A stretch of DNA of 64,000 nt from G965202915 sp965202915 (GCA_965202915.1 OZ241847.1:2108001-2172000), one strand, 5' to 3'; counted from the first letter of the stretch, positions 37,201 to 46,549 are shown. Notes: a model not told the origin generated them from the letters alone. Made by a program: numbers and translations.

Positions 37201-40200
37201 GTCCGTTGGTGGTTCCAGTATAACCCTCGAAAACGCCGGCGAAGCCTACATCCTGTTCGGCGGCCCGGCCGGCCTCAGCACCGAGGCCGCCGCGGTGCTG
37301 GGCACGGACGGCGACGACGACCTGAACGCCGACGGCCAGGCCACGGTGGTGCTCGCCGGTGCCGGCGATGACGTGCTGAATATAGACGGCTTCGGCGCCG
37401 CCGATCTACTCAGCTTCGACGGCGGCAGCGGCACCGATACCCTGCGGCTGAACGGTGTCGGCCTGAGCCTGGACCTGAGCACCCTCGCCGATACCCGCCT
37501 GAGCAGCATAGAGCGCATAGATATCAACGGTGGCGGCGCAAGTGGCCCAGGTGGCAGCATGAGTAACCGCCTGAGCCTCAGCCGTCAGGACCTGCTGAAT
37601 CTGTCCGAGGTACGCACCGAGGGTCGCGCCGAGTTGCGGGTCGATGGCAACGTCGGCGACCGCGTCACCATCAGTAGCGACTGGATGGAGGCAAGCACGC
37701 AGGAGATAGGCGACGTCATGTATAACGTGTTCGACAACGGCAATGCCCGCCTGCTGGTCAATATCGCCGTGGACGTGGCCGTGGGCGGGGTGCCGACCAC
37801 GGGCGGCGATGGCACGTTCCGAGTGTTTGAGGGCACGATCTATACCCTGACCCCGGACGACCTCAGCGCCCGCGACCCGGACAATGATGCCGCCACCCTC
37901 ACCTGGACGGTCACGACCGCCCCGACCAACGGACGCCTGGCACTGAGCACCACCCCGGACGTGCCCATCTCCCCCGGCATGAGTTTCACCCAGGCCCAGC
38001 TTGAGGCGGGCGAGGTGGTCTATGTGCCCACCGGCGGCGGGGGCAGCGATGACGGCTTTGTAGTACGGGTGGCGGACGACCGGGGGAACCAGGCCGACCC
38101 CGTCACGGTGAATATCGCTATCACGGGTTTGCTCGGCAACATAGACCTCACCGAGCTCACCGTGGCGGACGGTTTTATTATCCAGGGCGACGCGGTCGGT
38201 GACTTTGCGGGCAGGAGCGTATCCGGTGCCGGCGACGTCAATGGTGACGGCTTTGCCGATCTCATTGTCGGGGCGCCCTTTGGCGACGCCGGTGGCTCCA
38301 GTGCCGGCGAGGCCTACGTCGTGTTCGGCAAGGCGTCCAACCCACGGGTCGTGGATTTGACCAATCTGGCCGCCGGCGACGGCTTTATCATCCGGGGTGA
38401 TGCGACCCTTGACGCTGCGGGCGGGAGCGTATCCGGTGCCGGCGACGTCAACGGCGACGGCTTTGCCGATCTCATCGTCGGGGCGCCCTTTGGCGACGAT
38501 GGTGGCCCCAATGCCGGCGAGGCCTACGTCGTGTTCGGCAAAGCGTCCGACTCTGGCAGTCCGGGGGGCGGCCGCCGGGTCGTGGAACTGGAAAGCCTGG
38601 CCGCCGGCGACGGCTTTATCATCCAGGGCGACACGGACGGTAACCAGGCGGGCATAAGCGTATCCGGTGCCGGTGACGTCAACGGTGACGGCTTTGCCGA
38701 CCTCATCGTCGGGGCGAATCGTGCCGACGTCACCACGCCCGATGGCAACACCAGGACCGGTGCCGGCGAGGCCTACGTCGTGTTCGGCAAGACATCCAAC
38801 CCACGGGTCGTGGATTTGACCAATCTGGGCGCCGGCGACGGCTTTATCATCCAGGGCGACGCGAACGATGACAATGCGGGCGTGAGCGTATCCGGTGCCG
38901 GTGACGTCAACGGTGACGGCTTTGCCGACTTCATCGTCGGGGCAAGCGGAGGCGACGACGGTGGCAGCGGTGCCGGCGAGGCCTATCTGGTGTTTGGCAA
39001 GGCCTCCCCGGACAGTACCGACCGCCGGCTGGTGGATTTGACCAATCTGGGTGCCGGCGACGGCTTTATCATCCAGGGCGACGCCGACGATGACAATGCG
39101 GGCATGAGGGTATCCGGCGCCGGCGACGTCAACGGCGACGGCTATGCCGACCTGCTCGTCGGGGCGAGTTCTGCCGACGTCAACACCCCCGGTGTCGCCA
39201 GGGCCGATGCCGGCGAGGCCTATCTGGTGTTTGGCAAGGCGTCCGACCCATCTGATCCATTTGGCCGCGCGGACGGTACCGACCGCCGGGTCGTGGACCT
39301 GGCAAGCCTGGCCGTCGGGGACGGCTTTATCATCCAGGGCGACGCGTTCGGTGACCAGGCGGGCGTGAGCGTATCCGGTGCCGGCGACGTCAACGGTGAC
39401 GGCTATGCCGACCTGCTCGTCGGGGCGTCCGGTGCCGACGTCACCACCTCCGATGGCACCAGGGCCGATGCCGGCGAGACCTATCTGGTGTTTGGCAAGG
39501 CCTCCGGTTTTGGCAACGACGTCAGCAACCTCCTTGCCGACGGCACCTCGGTTGTCCGCCGGATCGTGGGCCTGGAGAGCCTGGCCCCGGCGGACGGCTT
39601 GATTATCCAGGGCGATGCGCCCGATGACCAGGCGGGCGTGAGCGTATCCGGTGCCGGCGACGTCAACGGTGACGGCTATGCCGACCTGCTCGTCGGGGCG
39701 TCCGGTGCCGACGTCACCACCTCCGATGGCACCAGGGCCGATGCCGGCGAGGCCTACGTCCTGTTCGGCGGCCCGGCCGGCCTGAGCACCGAGACCGCCG
39801 CCGAGCTGGGCACGGACGGCAACGACGTCCTGAACGTCGACGGTGAGGCCACGGTGGTGCTTGCCGGCGCCGGCGATGACGTGCTGAATATAGACGGCTT
39901 CGGTGATAGCGACCTGCTCAGCTTCGACGGCGGCACCGGCACCGACACCCTGCGGCTGGTCAACCCCAGTGCAGGCACCGGCCTGAGCCTGGACCTGAGC
40001 ACCCTCGCCGATACCCGCCTGAGCAGCATAGAGCGCATCGACCTCAGCGGTGGCGGCCCAAGTGGTAGCATGAATAATAACAGTCTGAGCCTCACTCGTC
40101 TGGACCTGCTGAATCTGTCCGAGGTGCGCATCGATGGTCGCGCCCAGTTGCGGGTCGATGGTAACGCCGGCGACCGCATCAGCACCGATGACGACGGCTG

Positions 40201-43200
40201 GGTGCGGCGGGGCACGGAAGAGATAGCCGACACCACGTATAGAGTGTTCGACAACGGCAATGCCCGCCTGTTGGTCAATATCGCCATCGATATCAGTGGG
40301 ATCAGGATATCATCGGTCGACCTTACTGCGCTGGCCCCGGTGGACGGCTTCATCATCCAGGGTGACGCGGGCGGTGACGAGGCGGGCGTAAGCGTATCCG
40401 GCGCCGGCGACGTCAACGGCGATGGCTTTGCCGACCTCATCGTCGGTGCGCGCCAGGGCGACGACGGTGGCAGCTATGCGGGCGAGGCCTATCTGGTGTT
40501 CGGCAGGGCCTCCGGCCCATCTGGCACGGACAGCACCGGTCGCCGGGTGATCGATTTGACCAGCCTGGCCGCTGTCGACGGCTTTATCATCCAGGGCGAT
40601 GCGCGCCTTGACCGTGCGGGCATAAGCGTATCCGGCGCCGGCGACGTCAACGGCGACGGCTTTGCTGACCTGCTCGTCGGGGCGTACCGGGGCGATGACG
40701 GTGGCGGCGATGCCGGCGAGGCCTATCTGGTGTTTGGCAAGTCGGTCGACCCATCTGATCCCCTGTCTGATCCATTTGGCAGCCCGGACGATACCGGCCG
40801 CCGGGTGATTGATTTGACCAGCCTGGCCGCAGAGGACGGCTTTATTATCCAGGGCGACGCGGGCGGTAATGTTGCGGGCATAAGCGTATCCGGCGCCGGT
40901 GACGTCAACGGTGACGGCTATACCGACCTGCTCATCGGCGCCCGTGGCGGCGAAGGCGGTGTCGGCGCGGCCTATCTGCTGTTCGGCAAGGCCGCCAGCC
41001 CATCTGATCTATTTGGCAATGAGGTCATCAACACCGTTGACGATGAAGGTGTCTTCACCCGCCGGGTGATCGACCTGACTGAGTTGGCCCGGGAGGACGG
41101 CTTTGTCATCCGGGGCGATGAGTTCCGTGACCGTGCGGGCTTTAGCGTATCCGGTGCCGGTGACGTCAACGGTGACGGCTATGCCGACCTGATTGTCGGG
41201 GCACCCAGTGGCGACGACGGTGGCAGCGTTGCCGGTGAGGCCTATCTGGTGTTTGGCAAGGCCTCCGGCCCATCTGATCCATTTGGCAGTGAGGTCATCA
41301 ACACCGTTGACGGTGAAGGGGCCTTCCCCCGCCAGGTGATCGAACTGGCTGAGTTGGCCCCGGAGGATGGCTTTATCATCCAGGGTGATACAAGCGGTGG
41401 CCGTGCGGGCGTGAGCGTATCCGCCGCCGGTGACGTCAACGGCGACGGTTATGCCGACCTGATTGTCGGGGCCCCCGGTGGCGACGCCGATGGGCGCGAT
41501 ACCGGCGAGGCCTATCTGGTGTTCGGCAGGGCGCCCGACCCATCTGATCCCCCGTCTAATCCATTTGGCACCCCGGTCACCACCCGAGAGGGTGGACGGG
41601 AGATCACCCGCCAGGTGATCGACCTGAGCATTCTGACGGCAGAGGAAGGCTTTATCATCCAGGGCTATAGAGCCGGTGACCAGGTGGGCGGGAGCGTATC
41701 GGCTGCCGGTGACGTCAACGGCGACGGCTATGCCGACCTCATCGTCGGGGCCCGCTTTGGCGACGTTGACACGCCCGATGGCACCAAAACCGATGCCGGC
41801 GAGGCCTATCTGGTGTTTGGCAAAATGTCCGGTTTTGGCAGCCCGGACCCCGACACCAACCGCCGGGTGATCGACCTGCAAAGCTTGGCCCCGGAGGACG
41901 GCTTGATTATTCAGGGTGATAAGTCCGGAGACAGTGCCGGCGGGAGCGTATCCGCCGCCGGTGACGTCAACGGTGACGGCTATGCCGACCTGATTGTCGG
42001 GGCGTACCTGGGTGACGACGGTGGCGGCGATGCCGGCGAGGCCTATGTACTGTTCGGCGACCCGGCCGGCCTGAGCACCGAGGCCGCCGCGGTGGCGGGC
42101 ACGGACGGCGACGATCTGCTGAACGCCGATGGTGCGGCCACGGTGGTGCTCGCCGGCGCCGGCGATGACGTGCTGAATATAGACGGCTTCGGCGATAACG
42201 ACCTGCTCAAATTCGACGGCGGCAGTGGTATCGATACCCTGCGGCTGGTCAACCCCAGTGCAGGCACCGGCCTGAGCCTGGACCTGAGCACCCTCGCCGA
42301 TACCCGCCTGAGCAGCATAGAGCACATCGACCTCAGTGGCACCGGTGCCAACAGCCTGACCCTCAGCCGCCTGGACCTGCTGAGCCTGTCCGAGGTACGG
42401 ACCGAAGGCCGCGCCGAGCTACGGGTCGATGGCAATGTCGGCGACCGCATTGCCACCGCCGATAACGGCTGGGTGCCGCGGGGCCGGGAAGAGATCGCCG
42501 ACGTCTTCTATAACGTGTTCGACAACGGCAATGCCCGCCTGCTGGTCAATACCGCCATCGATATCAGCGGGATCATGCTGACGGTCGATCTGACTGAGCT
42601 GGCGCCGGCGGACGGCTTTATCATCCAGGGCGACGCGACCGGAGACCAGGCGGGCATTAGTGTATCCGGTGCCGGCGACGTCAACGGTGACGGTTATGCC
42701 GATCTGATCGTCGGGGCGAACCGGGGCATCGATGGTGGCCCCAATTCCGGCGAGGCCTATGTCGTGTTCGGCAGGGCGGACGACTTTGGCGGCATCGACG
42801 GTACCGGTCGCCGGGTGATCGATTTGACCAGCCTGGCCGCCGGGGACGGCTTTATCATCCAGGGCGACACGAGAGATGACAGGGCGGGCGTAAGCGTATC
42901 CGGCGCCGGCGACGTCAACGGCGACGGCTATGCCGACCTGCTCGTCGGGGCACCCTTTGGCGGCGACGGTAGTGCTGATGCCAGCGAGGCCTATCTGATA
43001 TTTGGCAGGGCGGACAACTTTGGCGGCACCGACGGTACCGGTCGCCGGGTGATCGATTTGACCAGCCTGACCGCTACCGACGGCTTTATCATCCGGGGCG
43101 ATAGAGACTATGACCAGGCAGGCTATAGCGTATCCGGCGCCGGCGACGTCAACGGCGACGGCTATGCCGACCTGCTCGTCGGGGCGCCCTATGGCAGCGA

Positions 43201-45091
43201 CGGCGACGACTATGCCGGCGAGGCCTATCTGGTATTTGGCAGGGCGGACGACTTTGGCACCCCGGTCACTACCCGGGAGGAGGGACGCGACCTTACCCGC
43301 CGGGTGATCGACCTGGGGAGACTGGCCGCCGGGGACGGCTTTATCATCCAGGGCGATGCGACATACGACTATGCGGGCACTAGCGTATCCGGGGCCGGCG
43401 ACGTCAACGGCGACGGCTATGCCGATCTGATCGTCGGGGCACCCTTTGGCGCCGACGGTGGCACTGATGCCGGCGAGGCCTATGTCGTGTTCGGCAAGGC
43501 GTCCGACCCATCTGATCCCTCATCTGATCTATTTGGCAGCGCGGTCGAAACCACTCTTGAGGACGGTACCACTGTTGTTACTCGCCAGGTGATCGACCTG
43601 ACTGAATTAGACCCGGAGGATGGCTTTATCCTCCGCGGCGATAATGACGGTGACCAGGCGGGCAGAAGCGTATCCGGGGCCGGCGACGTGAACGGCGACG
43701 GCTATATTGACCTCATCGTCGGGGCCCACTTTGGCAGCGACGGTGGCACGTCTGCCGGCGAAGCCTACGTTGTGTTCGGCAAGGCGTCCGACCCATCTGA
43801 TCCCCCATCTAATCCATTCGGTAGCGCGGTCACCACAGGGGAGGGTGAAAGTGCCATTACCCGCCAGGTGCTCGACCTGACTGAATTGGCCCGTGAGGAC
43901 GGCTTTATCATCCAGGGGGATAGCGATAGAGATCGGGCGGGGCGTAGCGTATCCGCTGCCGGCGACGTCAACGGCGACGGCTATGCCGACCTGCTCGTCG
44001 GGGTACTCTATGGTGACGACGGTGGCCGCAATGCCGGCGAGGCCTACGTCCTATTCGGCAAGGCGTCCGGCCCATCTGATTCATTTGGCAAGCCGGTCAC
44101 CACAGGGGAGGGTGAAAGTGCCATTACCCGCCAGGTGATCGACCTGACTGGCCTGGCCGCCGGGGACGGCTTTATTATCCAGGGGGATACGGAAGATGAC
44201 CAGGCCGGCCATAGCGTATCCGCCGCCGGCGACGTCAACGGCGACGGCTATGCCGACCTGCTCGTTGGCGCGCCCTATGGCGACGACGGTGACAGTAATG
44301 CCGGCGAGGCCTATGTCCTGTTCGGCGGCCCGGCCGGCCTGAGTGCCGAGGCCGCCGCGATACTGGGCACGGACGACGCCGACGTCCTGAACGCCGACGG
44401 TGAGGCCACGGTGGTGCTTGCCGGTGCCGGCGATGACGTGCTGAATATAGACGGCTTCGGCGATACCGACCTGCTCAAATTCGACGGTGGCACCGGCACC
44501 GACACCCTTAGCCTGAACGGTGCCGGCCTGAGCCTGGATCTGAGCACCCTCGCCGATACCCGCCTGAGCAGCATAGAGCACATAGACCTCAGTGGTGAAG
44601 GTGACAACAGCCTGATCCTCACTCGTCTGGACCTGCTGAATCTATCCGAGGTACGGACTAATGGTCGTGCTGAACTGCGGGTTGACGGCAACACCGGCGA
44701 CAGCGTCACCGCCCCCGATGACGGCTGGGCGCGGGGGGCTGACGTTATGATAGAAGGCACCATGTACAGGGCCTTCGACAACGGCAATGCCCGCCTGTTG
44801 GTCAATATGGAGGTAGAGCCGGGTGGGAATTTAATGGCGACCAGCATGGCCACCCTGGCTGAGGCCCTGCAAAACTGTTGCGTCACGCAGACAGTCGATA
44901 TCCGCGCCCTGATCGATGCCCTGCCGCCGGAGGACGAGGCGCAGCAGCGCAAACGCATGGAAGATGAACTGGCGATGCTGGGCCCGTTGCCCGCGGCAAA
45001 GGCGGCGATGGAACTCGCCGAATCAACGGCGGTGGTGGATCCGGATGCCGACCTGTTCGACCTGCCAACGCTGATCCCGGATGATGGTTAA
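34259..45091 (+). CDS. Giant FG-GAP beta-propeller surface protein 2 (3610 residues)
   Basis: Paralogue of the gene at 26900, with start GTG at 34259 (aligned with the ATG of copy 1). Parts in order: N-terminal region with an in-frame palindromic repeat (about 100-160), two dockerin-like Ca motifs (about 183-266), a CSPG-like domain (314-421), propeller A (421-1006), RTX-like (to 1169), CSPG-like (1177-1290), propeller B (1290-1842), RTX-like (to 2012), propeller C (2017-2605), RTX-like (to 2767), propeller D (2770-3362), RTX-like (to 3519), and a conserved C-terminus. Compared with copy 1 it lacks the cadherin-like domain and one CSPG domain but has twice the number of propellers. No Sec signal peptide. 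Likely secreted or surface-bound; function inferred from domains only. Confidence 0.88.
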   Translation: MIDKVKLKGPLGRPLSLTNPLMTLSPVTGAGNRVHRAEEATAPAEAQTLLLLSPSAESTSPAVVLPPQAVPVILPLDLIPDKPTADLQSTGLPALGPLPPFTPSTPQPPLSGGLSSHGQAINPPDKGGQGPGETFSELHRALAELHRALSEQHRDFSEPLAPRALTSETQQRPYEVAFQTGPDILNLLDLNRDAIINPQDAQVLYYLTLDPTNLTTLLTNLNVSDPTTLMNLNLLNPSTPPALDLNNDDVINLLDVRVLYYALRFGDILRASASLRETLLGDLTVADEGLAADRRDAVYIDMLERVADLFPVITTGDGAFEVDEGGSYDLSTVDLSARDLDDATVALIWRLTIPPTSGQLKLSTGTAITRFTQAQLAAGKVVYVHDDSNTLSDGFTLQVEDDEGLQTADPVIVSVEVTRKLDSIDLSELSVADGFIIQGDRAGDYAGGSVSGAGDVNGDGYADFIIGANLHDDGGTNAGQAYVVFGRAADSGDTSPRVIDLTSPGAEDGFIIRGDAEDDYAGVSVSGAGDVNGDGFADLIVGADGADEGGEAYVVFGRAADSGDTSPRVIDLTSLGAEDGFIIRGDTEYDYAGVSVSGAGDVNGDGYADLIVGANFDDDGGNYAGQAYVIFGKQDDFGDDVSSPLEDGMTMVIRRVIELESLAVGDGFIIQGDAEYDYAGGSVSAAGDVNGDGYADLIVGADGGNDSGDYAGEAYVIFGKQDDFGDEVSNTLEGGMTTVIRRVVDLTELAVGDGFIIQGDGANDQAGFSVSSAGDVNGDGFADLIVGANFGDDGGEEAGEAYVVFGKAPDPSDPPSNPFGNPVTTGEGESAVTRQVIDLTELTPEDGFIIQGDTEGDRAGRSVSGAGDVNGDGYADLIVGAPRNDDGGSNAGKAYLIFGKAPDPSDPLSNPFGGPVTTGEGESAVTRQVIDLVGLAPEDGFVIQGDAPDDNAGVSVSAAGDVNGDGFADLIVGAYRADVIKSVGGSSITLENAGEAYILFGGPAGLSTEAAAVLGTDGDDDLNADGQATVVLAGAGDDVLNIDGFGAADLLSFDGGSGTDTLRLNGVGLSLDLSTLADTRLSSIERIDINGGGASGPGGSMSNRLSLSRQDLLNLSEVRTEGRAELRVDGNVGDRVTISSDWMEASTQEIGDVMYNVFDNGNARLLVNIAVDVAVGGVPTTGGDGTFRVFEGTIYTLTPDDLSARDPDNDAATLTWTVTTAPTNGRLALSTTPDVPISPGMSFTQAQLEAGEVVYVPTGGGGSDDGFVVRVADDRGNQADPVTVNIAITGLLGNIDLTELTVADGFIIQGDAVGDFAGRSVSGAGDVNGDGFADLIVGAPFGDAGGSSAGEAYVVFGKASNPRVVDLTNLAAGDGFIIRGDATLDAAGGSVSGAGDVNGDGFADLIVGAPFGDDGGPNAGEAYVVFGKASDSGSPGGGRRVVELESLAAGDGFIIQGDTDGNQAGISVSGAGDVNGDGFADLIVGANRADVTTPDGNTRTGAGEAYVVFGKTSNPRVVDLTNLGAGDGFIIQGDANDDNAGVSVSGAGDVNGDGFADFIVGASGGDDGGSGAGEAYLVFGKASPDSTDRRLVDLTNLGAGDGFIIQGDADDDNAGMRVSGAGDVNGDGYADLLVGASSADVNTPGVARADAGEAYLVFGKASDPSDPFGRADGTDRRVVDLASLAVGDGFIIQGDAFGDQAGVSVSGAGDVNGDGYADLLVGASGADVTTSDGTRADAGETYLVFGKASGFGNDVSNLLADGTSVVRRIVGLESLAPADGLIIQGDAPDDQAGVSVSGAGDVNGDGYADLLVGASGADVTTSDGTRADAGEAYVLFGGPAGLSTETAAELGTDGNDVLNVDGEATVVLAGAGDDVLNIDGFGDSDLLSFDGGTGTDTLRLVNPSAGTGLSLDLSTLADTRLSSIERIDLSGGGPSGSMNNNSLSLTRLDLLNLSEVRIDGRAQLRVDGNAGDRISTDDDGWVRRGTEEIADTTYRVFDNGNARLLVNIAIDISGIRISSVDLTALAPVDGFIIQGDAGGDEAGVSVSGAGDVNGDGFADLIVGARQGDDGGSYAGEAYLVFGRASGPSGTDSTGRRVIDLTSLAAVDGFIIQGDARLDRAGISVSGAGDVNGDGFADLLVGAYRGDDGGGDAGEAYLVFGKSVDPSDPLSDPFGSPDDTGRRVIDLTSLAAEDGFIIQGDAGGNVAGISVSGAGDVNGDGYTDLLIGARGGEGGVGAAYLLFGKAASPSDLFGNEVINTVDDEGVFTRRVIDLTELAREDGFVIRGDEFRDRAGFSVSGAGDVNGDGYADLIVGAPSGDDGGSVAGEAYLVFGKASGPSDPFGSEVINTVDGEGAFPRQVIELAELAPEDGFIIQGDTSGGRAGVSVSAAGDVNGDGYADLIVGAPGGDADGRDTGEAYLVFGRAPDPSDPPSNPFGTPVTTREGGREITRQVIDLSILTAEEGFIIQGYRAGDQVGGSVSAAGDVNGDGYADLIVGARFGDVDTPDGTKTDAGEAYLVFGKMSGFGSPDPDTNRRVIDLQSLAPEDGLIIQGDKSGDSAGGSVSAAGDVNGDGYADLIVGAYLGDDGGGDAGEAYVLFGDPAGLSTEAAAVAGTDGDDLLNADGAATVVLAGAGDDVLNIDGFGDNDLLKFDGGSGIDTLRLVNPSAGTGLSLDLSTLADTRLSSIEHIDLSGTGANSLTLSRLDLLSLSEVRTEGRAELRVDGNVGDRIATADNGWVPRGREEIADVFYNVFDNGNARLLVNTAIDISGIMLTVDLTELAPADGFIIQGDATGDQAGISVSGAGDVNGDGYADLIVGANRGIDGGPNSGEAYVVFGRADDFGGIDGTGRRVIDLTSLAAGDGFIIQGDTRDDRAGVSVSGAGDVNGDGYADLLVGAPFGGDGSADASEAYLIFGRADNFGGTDGTGRRVIDLTSLTATDGFIIRGDRDYDQAGYSVSGAGDVNGDGYADLLVGAPYGSDGDDYAGEAYLVFGRADDFGTPVTTREEGRDLTRRVIDLGRLAAGDGFIIQGDATYDYAGTSVSGAGDVNGDGYADLIVGAPFGADGGTDAGEAYVVFGKASDPSDPSSDLFGSAVETTLEDGTTVVTRQVIDLTELDPEDGFILRGDNDGDQAGRSVSGAGDVNGDGYIDLIVGAHFGSDGGTSAGEAYVVFGKASDPSDPPSNPFGSAVTTGEGESAITRQVLDLTELAREDGFIIQGDSDRDRAGRSVSAAGDVNGDGYADLLVGVLYGDDGGRNAGEAYVLFGKASGPSDSFGKPVTTGEGESAITRQVIDLTGLAAGDGFIIQGDTEDDQAGHSVSAAGDVNGDGYADLLVGAPYGDDGDSNAGEAYVLFGGPAGLSAEAAAILGTDDADVLNADGEATVVLAGAGDDVLNIDGFGDTDLLKFDGGTGTDTLSLNGAGLSLDLSTLADTRLSSIEHIDLSGEGDNSLILTRLDLLNLSEVRTNGRAELRVDGNTGDSVTAPDDGWARGADVMIEGTMYRAFDNGNARLLVNMEVEPGGNLMATSMATLAEALQNCCVTQTVDIRALIDALPPEDEAQQRKRMEDELAMLGPLPAAKAAMELAESTAVVDPDADLFDLPTLIPDDG
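34580..34641. repeat. In-frame copies of the palindromic repeat in giant gene 2
   Basis: CCCCCCTTATCAGGGGGG (34580-34597) and its inverted form CCCCCCTGATAAGGGGGG (from 34624). They are translated as QPPLSGGL and NPPDKGGQGPGE. GAACTGCACCGCGCC units follow, read as ELHRALAELHRAL, and also occur in the intergenic elements. Confidence 0.85.
35520..37275 (+). repeat. FG-GAP block A of giant gene 2: seven repeats
   Basis: Seven GDVNGDG units; the second is shortened after LIVGADGADEGG. Several units carry longer loops (DPSDPPSNPFGNPVTTG) between blades. Ends FGGPAGLSTE. Confidence 0.87.
38130..39785 (+). repeat. FG-GAP block B of giant gene 2: seven repeats
   Basis: Seven GDVNGDG units. The last three share SS/SGADV loops (VGASGADVTTSDGTRADAGE) that are nearly identical in DNA, a sign of recent unit duplication. 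Ends FGGPAGLSTE. Confidence 0.87.
40310..42075 (+). repeat. FG-GAP block C of giant gene 2: seven repeats
   Basis: Seven GDVNGDG units; the third is short (LIGARGGEGGVGAAYLLFG). It follows block B without a CSPG-like spacer. Ends FGDPAGLSTE. Confidence 0.87.
42570..44345 (+). repeat. FG-GAP block D of giant gene 2: seven repeats
   Basis: Seven GDVNGDG units, the last ending FGGPAGLSAE, followed by the fourth RTX-like domain and the conserved C-terminus. Confidence 0.87.
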
Positions 45092-45092
45092 A

Positions 45093-45237
45093 GGAGCCCG
45101 TGACTCCCGTCGCGGGTAAAACACACACCCAACAAATACCCCCCTGACAAGGGGGGGCAGGGGGGGTCGAGCAACACCGCCACCTTACCCAACCACCCCC
45201 GCGAGCCCTGCCGAGCCACGAGTTGACGATAATGAGC
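45093..45237. repeat. Inverted-repeat element, left end only
   Basis: Standard left end 1 base after the stop of giant gene 2, a CCCCCCTGACAAGGGGGG palindrome near 45140, and the internal GTTGACGATAATG. Where the right end should follow, the leader of coiled-coil copy 2 (CCTGTAATGAGC) begins instead. Confidence 0.65.
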
Positions 45238-45276
45238 ACCTGTAATGAGCCGTGCAGCCCCCTGCTGAAAATTTAT

Positions 45277-45305
45277 TTGATAACGGCCGGACGTGGGTCT
45301 ATACT
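45277..45305 (+). promoter_or_regulatory. Promoter of coiled-coil gene copy 2
   Basis: TTGATA (45277-45282), 17 bases, TATACT (45300-45305), as in copies 1 and 3. The leader frame ATG is at 45312 and its TGA at 45390-45392. Confidence 0.75.
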
Positions 45306-45394
45306 GGCCATATGAGAGATCTGAGCATACCGGTAACACACCGTGGCAAGAGGAAGATCCCTGCCATACCGATAAAATCATCCGGCACCTGAAT

Positions 45395-46024
45395 ATGGAA
45401 GCCCTCGCATTTGACACCCATAAATTTGTCAAGCACCTGACTGAATCCGGTTTCACCGAAGCGCAGGCCGAAGCCCTGGCCGGTGAACAGGTCGATATGA
45501 TTAACAGCAATCTGGCCACCAGAGAGGACATAGAGAAACTGCGCCTGACTACCCAGTCGGACATTGCCGAGGTGAAGGCGGACATAGAGAAACTACGCCT
45601 GGCCACCAAGGCGGACATAGAGAAACTGCGTGCGGACACCCAGTCAGACATTGCCGAGGTGAAGGCGGACATCGAGAAACTGCGCCTGGCCACCCAGGCG
45701 GACATCGAGAAACTACGCCTGGCCACCCAGGCGGACATTGCCGAGGTGAAGGCGGATATAGAGAAACTGCGCGCGGACACCAAGGCCGACATTGCCGAGG
45801 TGAAGGCGGACATCGAGAAACTGCGCCTGGCCACCCAGGCGGACATCGAGAAACTACGCCTGGCCACCCAGGGGGAAATAGAGAAACTGCGCGCGGACAC
45901 CAGGGCGGACATTGCCGAGGTGAGGGCGGACATTGCCAATACTGAATCAAGACTGACGCGCTGGATCATTGGTGCGATGATTGCGCAGATCGGCGTGGTT
46001 GTCGGGTTGATTAAATTGAGTTGA
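45395..46024 (+). CDS. Membrane-anchored coiled-coil protein (DUF1640/MCUR1-like), copy 2
   Basis: 209 residues from the ATG at 45395 (MEALAFDTHKF). The frame is open further upstream through the promoter region, but the head domain and the other copies fix this start. Head 1-43, stalk of nine 11-residue and five 7-residue units in a different order from copy 1, and the same C-terminal membrane anchor (IIGAMIAQIGVVVGLI). It is preceded by the shared promoter and the 26-codon leader frame (45312-45392), and followed within 2 bases by an inverted-repeat element. Confidence 0.84.
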   Translation: MEALAFDTHKFVKHLTESGFTEAQAEALAGEQVDMINSNLATREDIEKLRLTTQSDIAEVKADIEKLRLATKADIEKLRADTQSDIAEVKADIEKLRLATQADIEKLRLATQADIAEVKADIEKLRADTKADIAEVKADIEKLRLATQADIEKLRLATQGEIEKLRADTRADIAEVRADIANTESRLTRWIIGAMIAQIGVVVGLIKLS

Positions 46025-46026
46025 CA

Positions 46027-46194
46027 GGAGTCGGGGTCTCCCGGCCCCGATAAAACACACACTCGGCACGCCGGATTTCCTGAGCGACCCGGATTCCTGG
46101 ACTGCACGGGGGCTTTGCTCGAACTGGGTTGTGAGGGGGGCTGAGTTGAGGGGTGATGGTATTGTTAGTTTTTATATACCTGCGGCGGGAGACA
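46027..46194. mobile_element. MITE-like element with variant left end
   Basis: Left end GGAGTCGGGGTCTCCCGGCC directly behind coiled-coil copy 2; degenerate right end (TATACCTGCGGCGGGAGACA) at about 46175-46194, abutting the next element. Confidence 0.6.
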
Positions 46195-46483
46195 GGAGCC
46201 CGTGACTCCCGTCGCGGGTATTAACACACACTCGGCACGCCGGATTCTCTGAGCAACCTGGATTTCTGAACTGCATCGGGGCTTGCCCGAATCAACACCA
46301 AACCCCCCAACCCCCCTTGTCAGGGGGGCTACTGAGCCAACCAATAGCTCCCCCCTGATAAGGGGGGCAGGGGGGGTTCGAGCAACACCGGCACTTTGCC
46401 TGGATTGGGCTGTGAGGGGGGCTGAGTTATGGGGTGATGGTAATGTTGGTTTTTATATACCCGCAACGGGAGTTACGGGCTCC
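46195..46483. mobile_element. MITE-like element, 289 bp, with terminal inverted repeats
   Basis: Left end 46195-46220, right end 46458-46483 (two mismatches in 26). Inside are CCCCCCTTGTCAGGGGGG and CCCCCCTGATAAGGGGGG palindromes. It ends exactly where the leader of coiled-coil copy 3 begins. Together with the previous element it fills the 614-base gap 46025-46638. Confidence 0.65.
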
Positions 46484-46520
46484 TGTAACGGCGGTGCAAG
46501 CCCCTGCTGAACAATTTTAT

Positions 46521-46549
46521 TTGATAACGGCGGGACGTGGGTCTATACT
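46521..46549 (+). promoter_or_regulatory. Promoter of coiled-coil gene copy 3
   Basis: TTGATA (46521-46526), 17 bases, TATACT (46544-46549). Leader frame 46556-46636. Confidence 0.75.

Noticed and set aside
45480..45950. Short regularly spaced repeats that could suggest a CRISPR array
   Set aside because: The repeats are contiguous coding units without unique spacers, and no cas genes are present.
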